From assembly GCF_000504165.1 (NCBI RefSeq), contig NZ_AYSE01000001.1, positions 62,001-126,000 of the forward strand: 64,000 bases of DNA. The letters run 5' to 3'. The DNA comes from Bacillus sp. FJAT-14578. GTDB taxonomy: Bacteria > Bacillota > Bacilli > Bacillales > Bacillaceae_H. Position 1 is the stretch's first letter; each line of letters opens with the position of its first letter. Below are positions 9,379-15,924 of this stretch, one piece after another. Under the pieces are notes generated by a model. The model saw only the letters and a program-made list of their open reading frames with translations. It made no database searches and was not told the DNA's origin. The position numbers and the translations under genes are program-made.

Positions 9379-10464
9379 TTATTGCGGCTGATAAATTTCG
9401 TCAAAAGTCCCGCCATCATTAAAATGGGTTTCTTGAGCTTTTTTCCATCCGCCGAAATGTTCGTCGACAGTCACTAAATTGATTTTCGGAAATTGGTCGG
9501 CATATTTTTCAAGAATGGCTTCGTTTCGCGGGCGATAGTAATGCTTAGCTGCAATCTCTTGGCCTTTGTCTGTATATAGATACTCCAAATAGGCTTCAGC
9601 GACTTCTTTTGTTCCTTTTTTCTCTACCACTTTATCAACCACTGCCACCGGTGGTTCAGCCAAAATGCTGATAGATGGAACCACAATCTCAAATTGGTCT
9701 TTTCCTAATTCATTCAGTGTCAGGAATGCTTCATTCTCCCATGCGATCAGGACATCACCAATGCCTCGTTCAACGAATGTCGTAGTCGAACCGCGTGCAC
9801 CAGAATCCAGAACCTCAACGTTTTTATATAGCTGGCTCACAAACTCTTTTACTTTCTTTTCGTCACCTGCAAATTTATTTTCTGCATAAGCCCAGGCCGC
9901 AAGATAGTTCCAGCGTGCTCCACCAGACGTTTTCGGGTTAGGCGTAATGACGGAAACTCCTTTTTGGGTCAAGTCATCCCAGTCCTTAATTCCTTTAGGA
10001 TTTCCTTTTCTAACAAGAAACACAATGGTTGACGTATAAGGAGTCGAGTTATCCTGTAAACGCGTTTGCCAATCTTTTGCAATCAAGTCTCTCGCATTTG
10101 CAATTTCATCGATATCATAAGCCAATGCCAATGTAACGACATCTGCTTCAAGTCCGTCAATGACCGCACGCCCTTGCTTCCCTGAACCACCATGCGATTG
10201 CTGGATTGTAACAGGCTGCCCTGTTTTTTCTTCCCAATATTTCGCAAATTCTTTATTAAAGTCTTGATAAAGCTCACGGGTCGGATCATACGATACATTC
10301 AATAACTCGACCGGTTCTTTTTTCGAAGCCCCTTCATTATTTTTTTCTTCCTCTTTCTGATTGCTTTGGTTACTAGTCTGATTGCTGCTGCACCCGGCCA
10401 GCACGACCGCTAACAGAGTTAACACGAGTAAAAACTTGGATGCCGCTTTTTTAACATGTAACAT
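9379..10464 (-). CDS. sbp: Sulfate ABC transporter substrate-binding lipoprotein
   Basis: Periplasm-side (membrane-anchored) sulfate-binding protein for CysTWA. The signal peptide ends in a lipobox LAGCSS with Cys25, followed by a Ser/Asn/Lys-rich linker. The body matches the sulfate-binding family: [50 protein letters not shown], and [19 protein letters not shown] in the middle. Length 361 aa is normal. It is the promoter-proximal gene; its 5' leader carries one of the repeated antiterminator/terminator elements (10499-10661), so expression is probably controlled by transcription attenuation in response to sulfur status (inference). Confidence 0.94.
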   Translation of the reverse strand: MLHVKKAASKFLLVLTLLAVVLAGCSSNQTSNQSNQKEEEKNNEGASKKEPVELLNVSYDPTRELYQDFNKEFAKYWEEKTGQPVTIQQSHGGSGKQGRAVIDGLEADVVTLALAYDIDEIANARDLIAKDWQTRLQDNSTPYTSTIVFLVRKGNPKGIKDWDDLTQKGVSVITPNPKTSGGARWNYLAAWAYAENKFAGDEKKVKEFVSQLYKNVEVLDSGARGSTTTFVERGIGDVLIAWENEAFLTLNELGKDQFEIVVPSISILAEPPVAVVDKVVEKKGTKEVAEAYLEYLYTDKGQEIAAKHYYRPRNEAILEKYADQFPKINLVTVDEHFGGWKKAQETHFNDGGTFDEIYQPQ

Positions 10465-10498
10465 ATTGAATCCCCTCTCATTATCTATTTTTTCATAT

Positions 10499-10661
10499 AA
10501 AAAAGGCTGCCTGGTTTTTAATAGAACGCCACGTTAAAGTCCATGGTTGGTGTCGACTCATTCACACGAAATATCTATTTCATATGAATAAACCGATATT
10601 TGACCAACATGGCTTAACAAAGCCCATTAAAAACAAGCAGCCTTCAGTATGACTGATCGGC
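10499..10661 (-). promoter_or_regulatory. Leader element E1: antiterminator-like hairpin plus giant terminator, upstream of sbp
   Basis: Read on the minus strand, the hairpin at 10661-10640 is GCC-GA-UCAG-UCAUA-CUGA-A-GGC. Its last GGC also opens a terminator stem GGCTGC...GCAGCC ending in six T at 10504-10499, so the two structures exclude each other. Unlike the other copies, the terminator loop contains about 100 extra bases that themselves fold (GCCATG-TTGGT pairs with ACCAA-CCATGG). It ends 35 bases before the sbp start. No convincing sigma-A promoter was seen upstream. Confidence 0.65.
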
Positions 10662-10874
10662 AATATTTATGATCCATTCTTGATTAAATATGGCTATTCA
10701 CTTGGAGGTGGTGACACCTTTGTGCTATGACATGAATGTTGTGCCAGATTCGGTTTTGAATGGATATTGCAATCTAAGGAACTTCGAATCTTAGTTTTAT
10801 ATTATTCACATCTATCCAATGAGTTAACTCGGAATTTAAATAAAATTCACTCTTCATTTAATAAGATGGACCGG
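10662..10874. other. Intergenic region without recognised features
   Basis: Gap between the E1 leader and the tauE stop. It should contain the sbp promoter, but I could not find a good -35/-10 pair. No open frame of interest. Confidence 0.4.
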
Positions 10875-11771
10875 TTAGCTGATTAATTTTGTTTTTTCTT
10901 TTTCAACCGTCTGGTTCATTTTCATCTTACGAACGCCGAACAAAATAGCCGCTCCCCAGCCAAGCAAAAGGAAACCATAAATAAAAGGGTAGTATGCTTC
11001 ATTTGTGACCCATGTACTTAAAATCGTGCGCGCATTGACTAAAATGATAAAACCTCCCACTAAAAGACCCATTAACTGAGCTGGAACGATTCGAACGAGC
11101 CATGCAGCGAGCGGTGCAGCAAAAATCCCTCCAAGCATCAAGGCTCCAACCCAAAGCCAATCCACGGTTTCCCACCCTAACGAAATGATAAAACCGAGAG
11201 TGGCGGAAACAGCGATGGCAAACTCACTCGTGTCAACTGTTCCAACTACTTTACGCGCTGTCATTCCTTTTTTGGATAAAAGAATAGGTGTCGCAATCGG
11301 TCCCCAGCCTCCTCCTCCTGTCGCATCCGCGAAGCCGGCAATTAATCCTAATGGAATGGATTGTTTCGCTGATAATGGCTTTGCATCCTTTTCTTCACTA
11401 GACTGAAATCTGAACAAAAAACGAAAAAGAACATAGAAACCAAGAAGCAAAAGGAAAGTCGACACGTACGGCTTAACGATATCACCAGGCAAATTGCTTA
11501 AGAAGCAGGCACCTGTGAAAGCGCCGATCGATCCTGGAATAATCAGTCGATACACCAGTTTTTTATCCACGTTCCCAAATTTAATGTGAGATACTCCCGA
11601 AGCAGCCGTTGTCACGACTTCAGAAAGATGGACAGAAGCAGAGGCGACCGCCGGTGCAATGCCAAACGCCAATAAAAGAGATGATGATGTAACCCCGTAA
11701 GCCATCCCCAATGCCCCATCAATTAATTGTGCAAAAAAACCTACAAATGCTAAAACAATCAGTTTTTTCAT
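10875..11771 (-). CDS. TauE/SafE family sulfite/organosulfonate permease
   Basis: A membrane protein of the TauE/SafE (DUF81) family, members of which export sulfite or sulfoacetate or take up sulfur compounds. Two internally homologous halves of about four helices each; the first begins QLIDGALGMAYGVTSSSLL (about 15-33) and the second has the matching IAGFADATGGGGWGPIATPI (about 149-168). The ATG at 11771 has AGGGGGAC seven bases upstream, better than the ATG at 11786. 298 aa. It stands alone, immediately downstream of leader element E2 and a TTGACA/TATTAT promoter, placing it in the same regulon as sbp, ssu and yezD. Transport direction is unknown. Confidence 0.88.
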   Translation of the reverse strand: MKKLIVLAFVGFFAQLIDGALGMAYGVTSSSLLLAFGIAPAVASASVHLSEVVTTAASGVSHIKFGNVDKKLVYRLIIPGSIGAFTGACFLSNLPGDIVKPYVSTFLLLLGFYVLFRFLFRFQSSEEKDAKPLSAKQSIPLGLIAGFADATGGGGWGPIATPILLSKKGMTARKVVGTVDTSEFAIAVSATLGFIISLGWETVDWLWVGALMLGGIFAAPLAAWLVRIVPAQLMGLLVGGFIILVNARTILSTWVTNEAYYPFIYGFLLLGWGAAILFGVRKMKMNQTVEKEKTKLIS

Positions 11772-11832
11772 ATTTGTCCCCCTCATGCCTTTTATTGGCT
11801 AAAAATTCTTTAAAACAATGCTTTTATTCTAC

Positions 11833-11891
11833 AAAAAAGACACCTACCCTAAGAGTCTGTGAGTAAGGTGCCTTCAGTTTGTCTGATCAGC
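11833..11891 (-). promoter_or_regulatory. Leader element E2 upstream of tauE-like gene
   Basis: Minus-strand hairpin 11891-11870 reads GCU-GA-UCAG-ACAAA-CUGA-A-GGC; its GGC is reused in the terminator GGCACC...GGTGTC followed by six T (11838-11833). It ends 62 bases before the tauE-type gene and starts about 65 bases after a predicted transcription start, the layout of a transcription attenuator. Confidence 0.7.
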
Positions 11892-11963
11892 TGCCCGATT
11901 TTCTTTTCATAATTAATACTTCAATGAAAAATTATTATGTAAATGAATTTTCTGTTATTGCTA

Positions 11964-11992
11964 ATAATAAACACACTTTTCCTACCTGTCAA
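11964..11992 (-). promoter_or_regulatory. Promoter with conserved operator, tauE leader
   Basis: On the minus strand -35 TTGACA (11992-11987), 17-base spacer, -10 TATTAT (11969-11964). The -35 continues as GGTAGGAAAA, the same word found at the yezD promoter and, as AATAGGAA, at 12158 and 13583. Conservation beyond the promoter boxes suggests a repressor site; an Rrf2/CymR-type regulator is my inference. Confidence 0.65.
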
Positions 11993-12048
11993 CTATGTTT
12001 TTATTTTATTATTTTAAAGGCTTCAGTCATTCATAATGAAAAATATAG

Positions 12049-12093
12049 AAAGGCACGATTATTATGCAGAGACCGCAAAATAATCGTGCCTTT
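12049..12093 (-). terminator. Terminator-like hairpin, degenerate leader copy
   Basis: Perfect 15-base arms AAAGGCACGATTATT / AATAATCGTGCCTTT. Upstream on the minus strand the sequence keeps the 3' half of the leader hairpin (CCCAAAGGC) but not the 5' half. It lies about 45 bases after a promoter-like sequence at 12134-12163, so it looks like a decayed copy of the E-type leader, in tandem with the tauE leader. Confidence 0.5.
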
Positions 12094-12133
12094 GGGAGAC
12101 GTATTCAACCTTTAATTTGAACTTATTTTCTCT

Positions 12134-12163
12134 ATATCATCACTTGCAATTCCTATTTATCAA
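12134..12163 (-). promoter_or_regulatory. Promoter-like sequence with conserved AATAGGAA operator
   Basis: Minus strand -35 TTGATA (12163-12158), 18-base spacer beginning AATAGGAATT, -10 TGATAT (12139-12134). Same arrangement as at 11992, 13588 and 23575 but with weaker boxes. It directs transcription into the degenerate terminator at 12049-12093 and then tauE. Confidence 0.45.
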
Positions 12164-12178
12164 GTATGAATTAACAGA

Positions 12179-12370
12179 TTAAACCTCTCTCTGTGAGTAT
12201 TTATCTACCCCCTCTTTTTTATTTCTCATTTTATTATATTCTTCTTCTAAATCACTTAAAGTCAATTCAAATAAATGTGTATCATTCTTTTTGTAAGCCC
12301 CTCTGTTGATTAACTGGTTAATAAGAAAAATTTTTCTCTTCTCTATCGCCTCACGAAATACTTTGCCCAT
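12179..12370 (-). CDS. FbpA-like small basic protein, copy 1
   Basis: A 63-aa basic protein resembling the Fur-regulated basic protein A family (conserved core EKRKIFLINQLINRGAYKKN then HLFELTLSDLEEEY). In B. subtilis, Fbp proteins are thought to assist small-RNA regulation in the iron-sparing response (family knowledge); the role of these paralogues is unknown. The start has AAAGGAGG seven bases upstream. Its ATG overlaps the stop of a frameshifted DUF2325 remnant (TAATG). No Fur box was seen upstream; the context is sulfur genes. About 65% identical by eye to copy 2 at 13019. Confidence 0.7.
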   Translation of the reverse strand: MGKVFREAIEKRKIFLINQLINRGAYKKNDTHLFELTLSDLEEEYNKMRNKKEGVDKYSQREV

Positions 12371-12500
12371 TATTCAACCTCCTTTGAATAATGAATAGGT
12401 TCGTAATGGTGAATATAATCTGTAAGAATCAACATCCAATCTACTTTTTAGGGATTTTTATTTGGACCATCTTAACCCTTCGTCCATTTAAGTGGATGGC
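12370..12500 (-). pseudogene. Decayed DUF2325 gene fragment
   Basis: Two frames on the minus strand together reproduce the middle of the DUF2325 gene at 13702. AIHLNGRRVKMVQIKIPKK ends in a stop, then DWMLILTDYIHHYEPIHYS resumes in another frame and ends at KEVE. The N-terminus and C-terminus are missing. It directly abuts FbpA-like copy 1, mirroring the gene order of the intact copy and copy 2. Confidence 0.65.
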
Positions 12501-12524
12501 TTCCCCCATGTCTCAATTTTCCAG

Positions 12525-12749
12525 TCATGTTTTGGCTTCCCCCAACACTTGCTGCTCGATGAAGCGGTGACAATATTCCACGATAATCTCTTTATCATTG
12601 TCCATAGAAGTAACATGATAGGAATTGAAGAGGGTAACCATTTCTTTTTTGTCCGATCCGATGTGTTCTATAATATACTCTGTATTTTCAGGAGGAACAA
12701 CGTGATCCTCAGCGGATTTAAAACACAATAAAGGAATGCATATCCTCAT
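12525..12749 (-). pseudogene. C-terminal fragment of a carboxylesterase (Est30-like)
   Basis: 74 residues that correspond only to the last quarter of an alpha/beta-hydrolase esterase of the Bacillus Est30 type. Conserved pieces are CFKSAEDHVVPPENTEYI (catalytic Asp) and LFNSYHVTSMDNDKE (catalytic His). The nucleophile Ser and the whole N-terminal part are absent, and no continuation was found in other frames upstream, so it cannot be active. It sits between leader E3 and the DUF2325 remnant, marking a rearranged, decaying segment. Confidence 0.65.
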
Positions 12750-12809
12750 CGATTTAAAGTGGGACCTTCGTTTAACTATATTTACAAACCTTAATGATAA
12801 AACATCAGA

Positions 12810-12869
12810 AAGGCCGTATCATTTCGCAACAATTTACGAAATGATACGGCCTTCGGTCGACTGATCGGC
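12810..12869 (-). promoter_or_regulatory. Leader element E3 upstream of a decayed locus
   Basis: Minus-strand hairpin 12869-12849 is GCC-GA-UCAG-UCGA-CCGA-A-GGC, with an A-C mismatch at the third pair of the upper stem. Its GGC continues into a perfect 16-base terminator stem (GGCCGTATCATTTCG...). The only gene downstream is the esterase fragment, so this copy may be relict, consistent with its imperfect stem and the eroded promoter-like sequence near 12960-12990. Confidence 0.55.
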
Positions 12870-12889
12870 TTTTGAATATTTATCCCTCA

Positions 12890-12930
12890 TTAACGGGCAG
12901 TAAGACCCTAGTGATGACAGTTTCCTTTAT
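12890..12930. repeat. Interspersed repeat R, copy 2 (short)
   Basis: Contains ACGGGCAGTAAGACC and a TTTCCTTTAT end matching copy 1 at 9257, but lacks the central dyad. It lies between the E3 hairpin and its promoter-like remnant, as if inserted or partly deleted there. Confidence 0.4.
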
Positions 12931-13018
12931 CTAATGTTCTAATACTAATTCTTATAATTCCTATTTATTTAGTGCGATTTAAAGCGGAAAATCTGGAATC
13001 AAAATTATTGATACCCAT

Positions 13019-13183
13019 CTATTCTCCTTTATTGTTTCCTATTTTATTATACTCTTCTTCTAAATCACTTAAAGTTAATTCAAATAAATGAACGCCATTC
13101 TTTTTGTAAATTCCTCTGCTAATTAATTTATTAATGAGGAAGTTCCTCTTCTTTTCTATAGCCTTACGAAATAAATTTTCCAT
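13019..13183 (-). CDS. FbpA-like small basic protein, copy 2, under SAM-I riboswitch
   Basis: A 54-aa basic protein (MENLFRKAIEKKRNF start; core KLISRGIYKKNGVHLFELTL) of the same family as the protein at 12179. GGAGG lies eight bases before the ATG at 13183. Upstream on the same strand are, in order, a TTGACA/TATATT promoter, leader element E4 with its terminator, and a complete S-box riboswitch with its own terminator. That regulation ties this small protein to methionine/sulfur supply rather than iron. Molecular function is not known; an RNA-binding or chaperone role, as proposed for B. subtilis Fbp proteins, would be inference. Confidence 0.75.
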   Translation of the reverse strand: MENLFRKAIEKKRNFLINKLISRGIYKKNGVHLFELTLSDLEEEYNKIGNNKGE

Positions 13184-13278
13184 CGTTTATCCTCCCTTGA
13201 ATAATAAATAAGTTTTATAAAGGGAGAAGCATTTGTTGATTCGTCTAACTGGATTAGCTTCAATTATTTCTGTCAAAC

Positions 13279-13453
13279 TAAAAACCTCTTCCCGGATTAC
13301 AAGAAGAGGCTCATCTATTACATGAAAAAGTCAGATGTCTCAACTTATCTCCCAAGCATGATCGCTTTCTGGAATTGGCACAGTACTCCTTTTCCAAATA
13401 GAGTCCGCTGCCGAGGCTTCACAGGGCCAGTCCCTCCACCTCTCTTGATAAGA
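13279..13453 (-). ncRNA. SAM-I (S-box) riboswitch with terminator
   Basis: On the minus strand the aptamer runs 13453-13344. P1 is formed by CTTATC (5') and GATAAG (3'). The conserved core includes AGAGAGGTGGAGGGACTGG, CCCTGTGAAGCCTCGGCAGC and the 3' block GTACTGTGCCAATTCCAGA, all hallmarks of the S-box. It is followed by a terminator, arms CCTCTTC/GAAGAGG with five T (13309-13280). Known mechanism: S-adenosylmethionine binding favours the terminator. It controls the FbpA-like gene at 13019-13183. Confidence 0.95.
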
Positions 13454-13480
13454 ATTTTGATATACAATTGAACATACGAT

Positions 13481-13531
13481 AAAAAAACCCATACCTCTTC
13501 GACGGTACAAGCTTTCGGTGATCCGATCAGC
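13481..13531 (-). promoter_or_regulatory. Leader element E4, in tandem with the S-box
   Basis: Minus-strand hairpin 13531-13511 is GCU-GA-UCGG-AUCA-CCGA-A-AGC. Both stems pair perfectly with bases different from E1 and E2 (compensatory changes). The AGC arm leads into a terminator CTTGTACC...GGTATGGG followed by seven T (13487-13481). Only 27 bases separate it from the S-box, so one transcript must pass both attenuators. Confidence 0.7.
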
Positions 13532-13559
13532 ATCCTTTTGAACCTAAAAAATTAACATA

Positions 13560-13588
13560 AATATAAATCAATTATTCCTATTTGTCAA
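13560..13588 (-). promoter_or_regulatory. Promoter of the tandem E4/S-box leader
   Basis: Minus strand -35 TTGACA (13588-13583), 17-base spacer beginning AATAGGAATAA, -10 TATATT (13565-13560). It shares the TAGGAA spacer word with the tauE and yezD promoters. The predicted start, near 13553, is about 22 bases before the E4 hairpin. Confidence 0.65.
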
Positions 13589-13701
13589 GTGTGTTAAAAA
13601 ACGGACTTTCTTACTTTTGGATATACTGCTTCTCTTCACCAAAAGCTTAAGAGATGCCATATACAAACTTTAAGTCCATTTTAAATAATCATTTATTGGT
13701 C

Positions 13702-13944
13702 TTAGTATCTATTGGAAAAGCCTTTTGTACAGATTGCTTCAAGAGTGGATGGATGTTTACCTCGGGCCGTATGGTTAACATAGTCGGTAAGAACCCATAT
13801 CACACCTACTTTTCTTGGTATATTGATTTGGACCATCCTTGATTTTCGTCCGTTTAAATGGATGACTTTCTTAAATCCTTGCTGCTCAAGCTTATCTGTA
13901 ATGTTGCCAAGCTTATCTCCACCGACAACTAATAGTGACTTCAT
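13702..13944 (-). CDS. DUF2325 protein, probably C-terminally altered
   Basis: An 80-aa protein beginning MKSLLVVGGDKLGNITDKL, with IHLNGRKSRMVQINIP and WVLTDYVNHT, the core of the DUF2325 family (about 90-100 aa; function unknown). After VNHT the sequence no longer resembles the family's usual ending, which has a KRSW-type segment. The last 20 residues look out of frame or replaced, so the gene may be recently frameshifted. The ATG at 13944 follows AGGAGAGGTGAGC. A more decayed relative lies at 12370-12500 beside FbpA-like copy 1. Confidence 0.6.
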   Translation of the reverse strand: MKSLLVVGGDKLGNITDKLEQQGFKKVIHLNGRKSRMVQINIPRKVGVIWVLTDYVNHTARGKHPSTLEAICTKGFSNRY

Positions 13945-14001
13945 GCTCACCTCTCCTCTCAAGCATTAAATAAAAAAGCTGGAATTTAACAAAATCTTCC
14001 T

Positions 14002-14319
14002 CTAAATGAATTCATTAAGCTTTTTGATCAGTCCTCCGTTTCCAAAACGAATAAATTTATGTGGATCAACTTCCAGGTCTGTATCTTTTACAAATCTTAA
14101 AAACGCCACAACATGGATTCGCCGTGAGAGAATATCTTTTATTCCATATTCATAAAGCCACATGTCGATCGTGTTATACACACCTCTGTTCAATCCGAAT
14201 TGTGTGTTGCACCATTTATAGAAATGTAGATCAGGCAGATTCAGATACTCGCTCTTTTCTAAAAATCTCTTCTTTTTCTTTATGTGAATATCCTGAATTC
14301 TTGAATTGGTTTTCTGCAT
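14002..14319 (-). CDS. Hypothetical protein
   Basis: A 105-aa protein starting MQKTNSRIQD, with GAGGAGG eight bases before the ATG. I do not recognise it. Visible features are a basic N-terminus (KKKKR), aromatic-rich DLHFYKWCNTQFGLNRGVYNT, and a His/Phe-rich centre, with no signal peptide or membrane helix. It follows metI and the small orphan frame at 14348 on the same strand, so it may belong to the metQ-ydbM-metNI transcript. Composition and ribosome site make it likely real. Confidence 0.6.
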   Translation of the reverse strand: MQKTNSRIQDIHIKKKKRFLEKSEYLNLPDLHFYKWCNTQFGLNRGVYNTIDMWLYEYGIKDILSRRIHVVAFLRFVKDTDLEVDPHKFIRFGNGGLIKKLNEFI

Positions 14320-14347
14320 AAAGAATATCCTCCTCGATTTGATGTTT

Positions 14348-14470
14348 TCAGGCTGCCAGTGAAGGAAATTTCTTCTCATCTCTTATTTTAAAAAGAGATT
14401 GACACTCTATGATTCTTCCATAAATGAAAAAATTTCTTTTCATATCATAAACAATCATTGATTTTTTCAT
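14348..14470 (-). CDS. Hypothetical small protein after metI
   Basis: A 40-aa frame (MKKSMIVYDMKRNFFIYGR start) preceded by AAAGGATG seven bases before the ATG. It begins 43 bases after metI and ends 28 bases before the next hypothetical gene. No known motif except one Cys and a basic character. It is included because of its ribosome site and tight packing; it could be spurious. Confidence 0.35.
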   Translation of the reverse strand: MKKSMIVYDMKRNFFIYGRIIECQSLFKIRDEKKFPSLAA

Positions 14471-14513
14471 ACTGTTCATCCTTTCGCAAGAAGACATGCT
14501 TTCTTTTTCCTTA

Positions 14514-15176
14514 TTATCGTTTATCCAATTTACGGGCAATACGGTTTCCAAAAATCTGAACGATCTGCACAAGAAAGATTAATAGCAGCACTGTCACGAT
14601 CATGACATCGGTCTGAAAGCGGTAATAGCCGAAACGAATCGCCAGGTCGCCGATTCCGCCTCCGCCGACCACACCTGCCATTGCCGAGTAGGAGATGAAG
14701 CTGACGGTCAATATCGTCACGTTGAGGGCAAATCCGCTCCGTGCTTCCACGAGCAAAACTTTTGTGACAATCTGCATGGTGGAAGCACCCATCGCTTCCG
14801 CTGCTTCAATGACGCCTTTTGGTACCTCGCGCAGCGTACCTTCCACCAAACGGGCGAAATAAGGAATGGCCGCTGCCGAAAGCGGCACACACGCAGCAAG
14901 CGGCCCGATGGTTGTTCCGAGCACCATCCGTGTGAAAGGAATCAATACTACGAGCAAAATGATAAAGGGAAAAGACCTGACAATATTAATCAATGAATCC
15001 ATCACTTTATGGAAAATCTTCTTTTCATGAAGCCCGCCTTTTCCTGTTAAAAATATAAACACCCCCAACGGTGTTCCCAGCAGCACACCTATGGCCACTG
15101 ATACTGAAACCATGAAGATGGTCTGCAAAGCAGCCAGCCAGATTTCCGGCAGCAGTGAAACAACATTCTCAAACAT
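14514..15176 (-). CDS. MetI-like ABC transporter permease
   Basis: Membrane permease of a D-methionine/sulfur-compound importer, 220 aa, five predicted helices. The EAA loop is EAAEAMGASTMQIVTKVLLVEA (positions about 130-150; key residues EAxxxMGA) and the conserved SAMAGVVGGGGIGDLAIRFGY lies near 170-190, diagnostic for MetI. The ATG at 15176 has GAGGAGT seven bases upstream; the GTG at 15185 is too close to it. It overlaps the end of the ATPase gene by eight bases. Partner proteins are the ATPase at 15169 and the lipoprotein at 17137. Confidence 0.9.
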   Translation of the reverse strand: MFENVVSLLPEIWLAALQTIFMVSVSVAIGVLLGTPLGVFIFLTGKGGLHEKKIFHKVMDSLINIVRSFPFIILLVVLIPFTRMVLGTTIGPLAACVPLSAAAIPYFARLVEGTLREVPKGVIEAAEAMGASTMQIVTKVLLVEARSGFALNVTILTVSFISYSAMAGVVGGGGIGDLAIRFGYYRFQTDVMIVTVLLLIFLVQIVQIFGNRIARKLDKR

Positions 15177-15924
15177 AATGAACACTCCTCATTTCTTCGT
15201 ATCCAAGCAGGATTTTGCCGATCGTTGTCGCCGGAGGCTTCTTTTCCGACAGATTCAGTTCTTCAACGATTTTGCCTTTTTCCATAATCGCCACACGGCT
15301 GCACAATGTTCGGGCTACTTCCATTTCATGGGTCACGATCACAATGGTCAAATTTAATTTTTTATGAATATGGCTCAAGTAATCCAACACATTCTTCGTC
15401 GTCTGCGGATCAAGGGCAGAGGTCGGCTCATCGCATAGGAGTACTTTCGGCTTGTTGGCCAATGCTCTTGCGATAGCGACCCGCTGCTTTTGTCCCCCGC
15501 TCAGCTGACTCGGGTAATGATCCGTTTTATCTGTCAACTCGACAATATCGAGGCATTCGAGAACCCGTTCGCGAATATAGTCTTTGTTCTGACCTGCCAG
15601 TTCCAGCGCCAAGGCGACATTCTCGAATACCGTTTTATTATGGAGGAGATGAAAGTGCTGAAATATCATCCCAATCTGTTTGCGGGTGGCCCGCAAATCT
15701 TTTCTTTTCAAGCTCGTTAATTCCTCCCCATCCACAAACACCTGCCCTGTTGTCGGCGCTTCAAGCAGGTTGATTACCCTGAGCAGCGTGGATTTACCAG
15801 CGCCGCTAAAGCCAATAATTCCGTATATCTCTCCTTCGTCTACCGTCAGAGAAAGCGGAGAAACCGCTTGAAACTCGCTGTCTGCTGTTTTGTAGCATTT
15901 ACTTACATTTCGCAAACTGATCAA
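15169..15924 (-). CDS. MetN-like ABC transporter ATPase lacking the C-terminal NIL domain
   Basis: ATPase for the MetI/MetQ-like importer. Walker A GFSGAGKST, signature [16 protein letters not shown], Walker B LLCDEPTSALD, H-loop VTHEMEVA. At 251 aa it lacks the roughly 80-residue C-terminal NIL/ACT-like domain through which classical MetN (about 340 aa) senses methionine. The TTG at 15924 has GGAGG seven bases upstream; it overlaps the flavoprotein gene by 26 bases. Absence of the sensor, plus its sulfonate neighbours, suggests the substrate may be another sulfur compound and that transport is not feedback-inhibited by methionine (inference). Confidence 0.88.
   Translation of the reverse strand: MISLRNVSKCYKTADSEFQAVSPLSLTVDEGEIYGIIGFSGAGKSTLLRVINLLEAPTTGQVFVDGEELTSLKRKDLRATRKQIGMIFQHFHLLHNKTVFENVALALELAGQNKDYIRERVLECLDIVELTDKTDHYPSQLSGGQKQRVAIARALANKPKVLLCDEPTSALDPQTTKNVLDYLSHIHKKLNLTIVIVTHEMEVARTLCSRVAIMEKGKIVEELNLSEKKPPATTIGKILLGYEEMRSVHYV

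Noticed and set aside
13345..13533. 62-codon frame on the minus strand.
   Set aside because: It lies wholly inside the S-box aptamer and the E4 terminator, which explain the sequence.
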